From Adiantum capillus-veneris (Eukaryota > Streptophyta > Polypodiopsida > Polypodiales > Pteridaceae), in contig CM043948.1 in assembly GCA_014529385.2 (NCBI GenBank), forward strand, positions 23,304,451 through 23,368,450: 64,000 nt of DNA, read 5' to 3'. Made by a program: the position numbers and the translations under genes. The notes below the pieces were generated by a model, which saw only the letters and a list, made by a program, of their open reading frames with translations, was not told the origin of the DNA and did no database searches. Position 1 is the first letter of the stretch, and every line of letters begins with the position of its first letter. Positions 58,241 through 64,000 of the stretch are shown one piece after another.

Positions 58241-58800
58241 AAAAATCTGGAAGAGTTTCAGATTTTTTTGGGATTTACAGGTTTAGAAAGCTTTTTGGGA
58301 TTTTTTTGGGATTTGGCAAAGACAAAGCTTTTCAGTGGGGATCCGCTCAACAACACAGTTTCGATATGCTCAAGGATGCATTAGCTACATCTCCCATACT
58401 AGCTATTCTAGATCCTTTCAAACCATTCATTTTGGAAACGAATGCCAGTGATCGTGCTATTGGAGCAGTCCTGTTACAAGACGGACGACCAATTGCATTT
58501 GAAATCAAGAAGCTTGATGCAGCTCACCAAAACTACTCTGCTTATGAGCGCGAACTCTACGCAATAGTGTCTTTGTTAAAAACATGGCAGCATTATCTGT
58601 ATGGTGCTCAGTTTGAAATTGTGTTTGACCATGAAAGCATCAAATGGTTTACACAACAAATGGATTTGAAGGGTCGAAAAGCCAGGTGGACCGAGATTCT
58701 TTAGGAATATGAAGCCAAGCTCAGGTATCGTAAAGGTCGATACAATGTGGTGGCTAACGCTCTAAGTCGTATGCCGGAGATCAATTCTCTCTTGTTCGCG
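58241..58800 (+). pseudogene. Connection region and RNase H, chromovirus copy B
   Basis: A rearranged, repetitive piece (58,255-58,310, TTTTTGGGATTT repeated) replaces part of the connection domain. RNase H is open at 58,306-58,704 with LETNASDRAIGAVLLQDGRP (first catalytic Asp changed to Asn), SAYERELYAIVSLLKTW and IVFDHESIKWFTQQMDLKGR. A TAG follows at about 58,704, then NVVANALSRM. Confidence 0.88.
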
Positions 58801-59970
58801 GAACTTCGTAGTGAATTTTTGGATTCTCTCAAAGGCAAATATGAGCATGATGAAGCATATTCCAAAGTGTGGAGCCATGTATAAATGAGGGATCCTTCTC
58901 ACTCCAATGATGGTAGTGTAACGTTAACCCCACACCTAGTTCTCCCTATCGAGTGATGAACTACAATGATGGAAGCATTTCACCATCGACAATGGGTACC
59001 TACTCCAGAAGGGGAGAGTTTGTGTACCGACGGACACAGACATTCGGTGCCAAATTCTTTATGAATGTCATGATAGTCCAAGTGCAGGGCACCCGGGTAT
59101 TAGAAAACCTTATGCTCTCGTACGATGACAGTTTTACTTGTCAGGTATACATGGCTTTGTTGAAGCTTATGTCTTGTATTGCCAAAAATGTCAAGTTAAC
59201 AAAGTAGAGCGCCTGAAAGCAGGAGAACTCTTACATCCTTTGGAGATTCCCAATGAAAAATGGGAAAGCATCTCTATGGACTTTATTGTGGGTTTACCAA
59301 CCGCTGTACGAGGTCTTGACTTGGTATGGTTGGTCGTAGACCGGTTGACTAAACTATGTAAGTTTATTCCAACCAAATCAACGGTTAAGACACCATAACT
59401 AGCCAAGTTATTTGTTGACAATCTATACAAATTGTATGGTTTGCCAAATAACATTGTCAATGACCGTGATTCCAAGTTTAACAGTCACTTCTGGAGGGTT
59501 GTGTTTAAACGATTAGGTACACAACTGAATCTCAGTACAGCCAATCATCCAGAAACAGATGGTCAGACTGAACGAGTCAACCAAGTGCTAGAGGATATGC
59601 TAAGAGTATACGTTAGCAAAAAATAGTCAGAAGACTGGGAAGAATACTTACCTATTATCGAGTTTGCCTACAACAGTGATAAGCATGTCACAACTCGATT
59701 TAGTCCTTTCATGCTCATGTATGGGTTTCAACCTAGGTCACCTGTTACGGTGGGGTTGGCAACCGAAAAGCTCCAATAGGTTAAGGATTTTCTCCAAGAT
59801 CACATGGATATGCCGAAACTCGCTTGTCAAAATGTTCGACAAGCACAGGATCGGTATAAGAAGTATGCTGATGAGAAACGTCGGCAAGTTACCTTCGAGG
59901 AAGGGGAGGAAGTATTTTTACGTGTGCCAAAACATTCAGAAAGTCTGAAAACTGGGCCAACACCTAAATT
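58801..59970 (+). pseudogene. Integrase, chromovirus copy B
   Basis: The zinc module is split by frameshifts around 59,090-59,140; HGFVEAYVLYCQKCQVNK keeps the Cys pair. The core shows ISMDFIVGLPTAVRG (about 59,273-59,313), NDRDSKFNSHFW (about 59,458-59,495) and [20 protein letters not shown] (about 59,546-59,602), so all three catalytic acids are present. Stops occur at about 59,396, 59,624 and 59,777. Confidence 0.9.
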
Positions 59971-60329
59971 ATCTCCCCGATATTGTGGGCCATTCAAAAT
60001 ACTCAAGCGAGTAGTTGATCGTGCCTACAAATTATTGCTACCTGCACATTCTCGTATTCATCCAGTGTTTCTATTAAGCCGTTTACGTAAGCGGTAACAT
60101 GGGGACGACAATGTCATTGACCAAGAGATTTTGGTTGATTTCATTGAACCTCCTACCTTACCGCATGAACCTGAACGTGTTCTCGATTATCATGAGTTGC
60201 GTACACGTCATCATGTACGTCAACAAGCCTTAATCAAGTGGGAAGACCGACCTGAGGAAGGTGCCACTTGGGAAAACATTAGTGTTCTTAAGAAGAAGTT
60301 TCCCACTTTCTTTTTCAAGGACGAAAAGT
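59971..60329 (+). pseudogene. Integrase C-terminus and chromodomain, chromovirus copy B
   Basis: GPFKILKRVVDRAYKLLLPA (about 59,985-60,045) leads to a chromodomain (60,131-60,320) with VLDYHELR, QALIKWEDRPEEGATWENI and a final FPTFFFKDE. It has two more residues (RHH region) than copy A. The frame runs into the LTR because the deletion removed the stop and polypurine tract. Confidence 0.87.
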
Positions 60330-60479
60330 CAGGGCACCGGCAAGGCCGTACTAGACAAGGGCAAGGCCGGGCTAGGCAGTGTGGAAAGGGAGTCCAACTA
60401 GGGCAAAGGGCCAGGGGCCATGCTATATAGTGGGTGGTTGGGTGGTGGACTCCTAGGTTCTAGTTCCCCTTGTCTAACA
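60328..60479 (+). repeat. 3' LTR, chromovirus copy B (5' edge deleted)
   Basis: The LTR starts at GTCAGGGCACC and lacks the initial T. Compared with copy A, the bases from the end of the chromodomain to the LTR start are missing. It ends TGTCTAACA at 60,479, followed by ATAAA. Confidence 0.93.
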
Positions 60480-60484
60480 ATAAA

Positions 60485-60687
60485 ATGGAATGAGGTCCGC
60501 ACAATCGAGAAGATAGCTCTAACATTCAGCCCTGAGTTTTCTTGGAAAGATTGCCCAATTGAATGCGTGTTTCTCTTCCACAATCAATTAAAACAACTCA
60601 TGAATCACTACATCTTGTAGGGATGTCAAATCCTAGGCCACATTCATCACTACCTTGTGTGATATGAGATCCAAAACAGGGGATCTT
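60485..60687 (+). pseudogene. Helitron-like N domain, continued after chromovirus B
   Basis: The frame reads KWNEVRTIEKIA, SPEFSWKDCPIECVFLFHNQ and MNHYIL, then after a TAG GHIHHYLV and YEIQNRGS (about 60,663-60,687). The last phrase matches the E-x-Q-x-RGSPH motif just before the HUH nuclease of Helitrons. The copia-type element at 60,688 is inserted right there, so the nuclease, if present, lies beyond 64,000. Confidence 0.72.
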
Positions 60688-60754
60688 TGTGCAGTTAGGG
60701 TGGATCAACAAGACTAGCATTCATAATGACATAGTAGATAATTACACTAATGAT

Positions 60755-60805
<51 letters not shown>

Positions 60806-61146
60806 CTCAAATGACAACTTGATTTGAATATGAACTAACTTATTGGTGTGTACAACAAATGAGCTACTTAAGTAGTAGTAGAGCATGGCCAGGTGCACCT
60901 CTCAAGGGTCACAATGCACCTTTCCCAAGGGTCAAGGGGAAACTCTCTAAAGGTCAAGGGCGGACCCATAGAATGTGGAAAAGCCATGCTAATGGGGAAG
61001 GTTATTTGGATTCTTGTGCAACTCACCTACCATGTGTGCTAGGCCATGTTCCCTCACATGCTCATAGGGTAACTAGACTACTGACTGTACAAGAGGTCAT
61101 GCCCATACAATTCGGCAGGTCTACGCCAAAGGTCATAATCCCAACA
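60688..61146 (-). repeat. 3' LTR of the gag-only element
   Basis: The minus strand reads from TGTTGGGATTATGACC (61,146) to CTAACTGCACA (60,688), 459 bp. A purine-rich TGAGGAGAGGAT (61,147-61,158) precedes it as polypurine tract. It contains a (GA)n run at 60,756-60,801 that is much shorter in the other LTR. Confidence 0.85.
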
Positions 61147-61194
61147 ATCCTCTCCTCAGAATTTGGACTATACTGAAGAAAGGTAGACCAAGAC

Positions 61195-62363
61195 TCATTG
61201 CCACCTTGGTATTGGGTAGTCACACAGACTAGAAACACAAACTAGAAGTGTCTCATCTGACATGGTATCACAAAGACTAAAGAATCCTCCCCTCAAATGA
61301 ATAAGGCTTCCATATCTACAGTACATTAGTATATTCACAAAAGGGATGGGGGCGGCACAAACATGTAGACAATTGTTCTCCTCTTGACTCGAATCTTCAT
61401 CTTCATCCTTTGCAAGGTTGATTTTGCCTTTTATTGTGCTGCTGCTGCTACTACTACTATGTGGGCCTTTTGATGGTGGATGTCCTTTGATGCCGTAGTT
61501 GCTACAAAACTTGTTCTTGTAGAAATCCTTAGAGAAATGCCCTGATTTTCCACATTCATAACAATCTATACTTGGTCCAGTTGATGAAGATGCAGCCCTA
61601 GATGATGATGCAACGTAGATTTCTCCATTTTCTGATGCCTTCTTTGTTTTCTTCTTTTCTTCTTCAATCAAGGCATTGATGACATGTTGCAAAGTGGGTG
61701 TTGGTTCCTTTTGTTCAAGCACTGTGACTACTTTGTCAAAAAATTTTGGTACACCTATTAGGAGCACAGTAACCTTTAAATCTTCTTTTGGCATCCACAT
61801 TCGATATAAGTTAATTGCGTGATGATGCTCATTAACCTATTGTTGAGGCTTAAAATGACCTCCCCTTGATTCATTGTCAATTTGTAAAGGTTTTTTTTAA
61901 GGCTAATTTTGTTCGTTTTTTGCTTTGCACTAAAAGTTTTCTCTAGGATTGTCCATGCTTGAATTGTTGTTGTGCAATTATCAATGAAGTGTACATAATT
62001 ATCATGTAATGAAATGATAACTCATCTTTTGCCTGGATTTGTGCAATATGTGCTTTGGTGTGTGTGTCGTGGAAATAGGTGATTTTAATCTACCTTGGGT
62101 ATCTATACTCGGACTTCCCAAACCATTTTTTCCCACATTCCTCAGTTAGTCCTACTAGGCCGTGAAATCTATGTTAAACTCAAAACAATTCCCAATTGAA
62201 CTCTTGTAGCTCATTCTGCAAGAATTCTACAAAAGTAGGTATGGCCGCCGTGCATGGTTTGACAATAAACCATAGTTTCTTTCTCATGAGATACTCTCGT
62301 AGCTTTGTTTTCCAGATATGTAACCCTTTCTCATTGAATTTTTCAATCCCTTCTTCTCCCATA
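61195..62363 (-). pseudogene. copia-type gag, interrupted
   Basis: Reading the minus strand, the N-terminal block at 62,260-62,362 shows NEKGLHIWKTKLREYLMRKK, like the start of copia Gag. A foreign 173-bp segment (62,077-62,249) then interrupts it. After that, in shifted frames, come AWTILEKTFSAKQKT and LTMNQGEVILSLNN (about 61,830-61,960), then an open frame (61,195-61,800) with PTLQHVINALIEEEKK, a Ser-rich stretch and the zinc knuckle CYECGKSGHFSKDF (about 61,523-61,565), whose last Cys is Phe. The end (61,195-61,370) is unrelated to pol. Confidence 0.8.
62077..62249 (-). repeat. Fragment of the giant element spacer inside copia gag
   Basis: This 173-bp piece aligns by eye with 28,555-28,727 of giant copy 2 (and with 8,380-8,545 of copy 1 on the other strand). 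Shared phrases include TAGGCCGTGAAATCTATGTTA and GTAGCTCATTCTGCAA. It interrupts gag, so it was acquired after that gene was functional. Confidence 0.8.
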
Positions 62364-63094
62364 GTGCAGGTAGAGAGGTCTTAGCAAGTAACCAGAGCTA
62401 ATGCTAATGTTTATTCTCTTGACAATGTGCACTTGATAAAAAAACTATCCTCCTAGGTGATGGATTATTGCATACGCTTCAAGTGATTGTGCTTGGTGCA
62501 AAAAGGTTTAAGTTTTCAATTACAACAAATTGAGGGATAATATGTAAGAGAAAGGTTCCTTTTGAAGCTTTGATAGCTTTGGAAGGCCTTTGAAATTTCG
62601 CTTGTTGAAACCTTGGATTCCTCTTTGAAACCTTGGATTCTCTCTTTTGTTGTGGGAAGAGTCTCTTATTGCTTTGTTTGAGGCTAACAGCGTGGGAGTG
62701 GGTGCTTGATGTTTTACCCTTGCTGCAGCTCGGTGGGAGCAGGCCCTTAAAGGGCTTGGATCCTTGGTATAGTGGGCTCGTGGGATAGAACCCCTTCTAA
62801 GGGGTTGAAGCTGCTTTTTCTTGGAGGTGCCTTGGTGCCGTGAGAAGTTGGGCTTATAGAGTCGAGTAGAGGGGGCAACGGGTAGATCAATGGGCAGGCG
62901 GGGTAAGGGCATCGAGCAACACACTACGTGGAGCTCCGTGGGACCTCCTACGAACTTGCTGTTCTGAAAAAAGGTCCATTAAACTCTGCATTCTGGGTCC
63001 GACCACGTTCCCCAATTTGAAGGTGAGCTCCATGGACCCCACAATCTCTATGAGCCAAGAATAACTTGGCCAAGTAGAGCTAGCTAGGTAGAGC

Positions 63095-63151
<57 letters not shown>

Positions 63152-63651
63152 TTTTTTAGCAAAAAAGTGGTGATAGGGTTGAAGGAGCTATCGGCCTCGG
63201 AACGGAGTGCTTGAAGGCTCATCAAAGAGATTGCAAAGAGATCTTTAAAGTGAAGTGAGCAAAGCTTGGTGCTTGCAAAATAAAAAATATTAATTGAAGA
63301 TGAAAAATACTAGAAAATCAACACCAAAATACGACCTAAATGCAAATGCGAGAACACACTAATTGCTAATTAACACAATCTACTACTCTTTGACCCATCT
63401 AGTCCATGGAGGGTAGTGGCCTCTTGGATCTACCAAGGATGTGCCCACACATAGATAGGTTAGAGATCAATTATTGAGATATGCAACTAGGGGAAAGTGA
63501 GTAGAGAATGCTAATCCTACCATAAGCTTTGAGACCACTTGTGGAGTTAGGGTGTATCAACAAAACCAACATTCATAATGACATAGTAGATAATTAAACT
63601 AGGGGAAAGTGAGTAGAGAATGCTAATCCTACCATAAGCTTTGAGACCACT
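62364..63651 (-). other. Leader of the gag-only element
   Basis: I see no supported gene. It includes a (CA)n run at 63,096-63,149 and, next to the 5' LTR, TGGTCTCAAAGC (minus strand, about 63,637-63,648), a one-base variant of the tRNA-Met-type PBS. A 112-bp direct duplication starts at 63,489 and 63,601. Confidence 0.6.
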
Positions 63652-63712
63652 TGTGGAGTTAGGGTGGATCAAAAAAACCAACATTCATAATGACATAGTA
63701 GATAATTAAACT
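63489..63712. repeat. 112-bp tandem duplication across the LTR/PBS border
   Basis: The block AGGGGAAAGTGAGTAGAG... recurs exactly 112 bp later (63,489 and 63,601). Each copy contains the PBS region and the first ~60 bp of the LTR end, so one PBS-LTR border is real and one is a duplicate. Confidence 0.88.
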
Positions 63713-64000
63713 AATGATTAGAGAGAGAGTGTGTGTAGAGTCAAAATGACAACTTGATTAAAAAATAAACTAACTTATTACTGTATACAAATGAGCTACT
63801 TAAGTAGTAGCAGAACATGGCTAGGTGCACCTCTCAAGGGTCACTTCCCAAGGGTCAAGGGGAAACTCTCCAAAGGTCAAGAGTGGTTCCATATAATGTG
63901 GAAAATCCATGCTTATTGGAATGGTCATTTGGACTCTTTTGCAACTCACCTTCCATGTGTGCTAGGCCATGTACCCTCACATGCTCACAAGATGACTAGA
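63652..64000 (-). repeat. 5' LTR of the gag-only element (partial)
   Basis: 349 bp that match 60,688-61,080, with a short GAGAGAGAGTGTGTG in place of the long (GA)n of the other LTR. It continues past the window end. Confidence 0.82.

Larger units (their letters stand above)
54724..60479 (+). mobile_element. Compact Ty3/gypsy chromovirus, copy B (TSD ATAAA)
   Basis: This 5,756-bp sister of copy A is flanked by ATAAA at 54,719-54,723 and 60,480-60,484. The 5' LTR is 54,724-54,875 and the PBS is at 54,877. The 3' LTR is 60,328-60,479, but its first bases and the polypurine tract are lost in a deletion of about 20 bp. The RT catalytic box is also deleted. It interrupts a Helitron-like gene in frame with that gene's sense strand. 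Confidence 0.97.
60688..64000 (-). mobile_element. Ty1/copia-type gag-only LTR element (5' LTR leaves the window)
   Basis: Two direct repeats bracket a 2.5 kb interior: 60,688-61,146 (3' LTR) and 63,652 to beyond 64,000 (5' LTR). Both read on the minus strand and end CA. The interior has a copia-like gag and no protease, integrase, RT or RNase H, so it needs a helper; such elements are known as TR-GAG or large non-autonomous LTR elements. It inserted in a Helitron-like gene. The target duplication partner of ATCTT (60,683-60,687) is outside the window. Confidence 0.8.

Overview
The window is plant nuclear DNA made almost entirely of nested transposable elements. I recognise no ordinary host gene, tRNA, rRNA or CRISPR array. 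The mix of Ty3/gypsy chromoviruses, Ty1/copia pieces, a Helitron remnant and a very large non-chromovirus Ty3/gypsy family, with introns inside a DNA transposon, points to a land plant with a big genome. The Sola-like DNA transposon and the style of Helitron protein hint at a non-angiosperm (bryophyte, lycophyte, fern or gymnosperm). That is inference only.

Layout. (1) 1-20,487, plus strand: copy 1 of a giant LTR retrotransposon whose 5' end lies outside the window. A complete compact chromovirus (copy A, 10,029-15,900, TSD ATTTC) is inserted in it. (2) 20,488-22,513: the 3' part of a Ty1/copia pol gene and probably its 3' LTR; copy 1 sits in this pol gene. (3) 22,519-52,975, minus strand: copy 2 of the giant family, complete with both LTRs and TSD ACATT. 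Its gag is split by an 11.6 kb Sola-like DNA transposon (37,093-48,703, TSD TATA). (4) 52,981-60,687: unassigned sequence, then a decayed Helitron N-terminal region interrupted by a second chromovirus (copy B, 54,724-60,479, TSD ATAAA). (5) 60,688-64,000, minus strand: a copia-type gag-only element whose upstream LTR runs off the window.

The giant family is about 18.8 kb without its nested guest. Reading both copies together gives: 5' LTR, tRNA-Asp-like PBS, leader with ~288-bp repeats carrying a palindrome, gag, protease 1, reverse transcriptase, RNase H, two tandem integrase-type zinc modules, integrase, a second retropepsin-like domain fused after integrase, a spacer with the same palindromic repeats, a ~1.2-kilocodon 3' ORF of unknown function, polypurine tract, 3' LTR. 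Both copies carry many stops and frameshifts. They lie tail to tail, forming a large inverted repeat around a 2 kb copia spacer.

The Sola-like transposon holds two convergent transcription blocks. On the left are a zinc-finger/coiled-coil gene of unknown role and an apparently intact two-exon FCP1-type HAD phosphatase gene. On the right, on the other strand, is a decayed DDD transposase gene. The longer introns of all three are packed with degenerate TTGGTAC repeats in the sense direction, so the repeats invert between the two halves. The internal end of the terminal inverted repeats contains the same GGTAC core. This transposon and the unusual domain order of the giant retroelement are the parts most likely to be undescribed.
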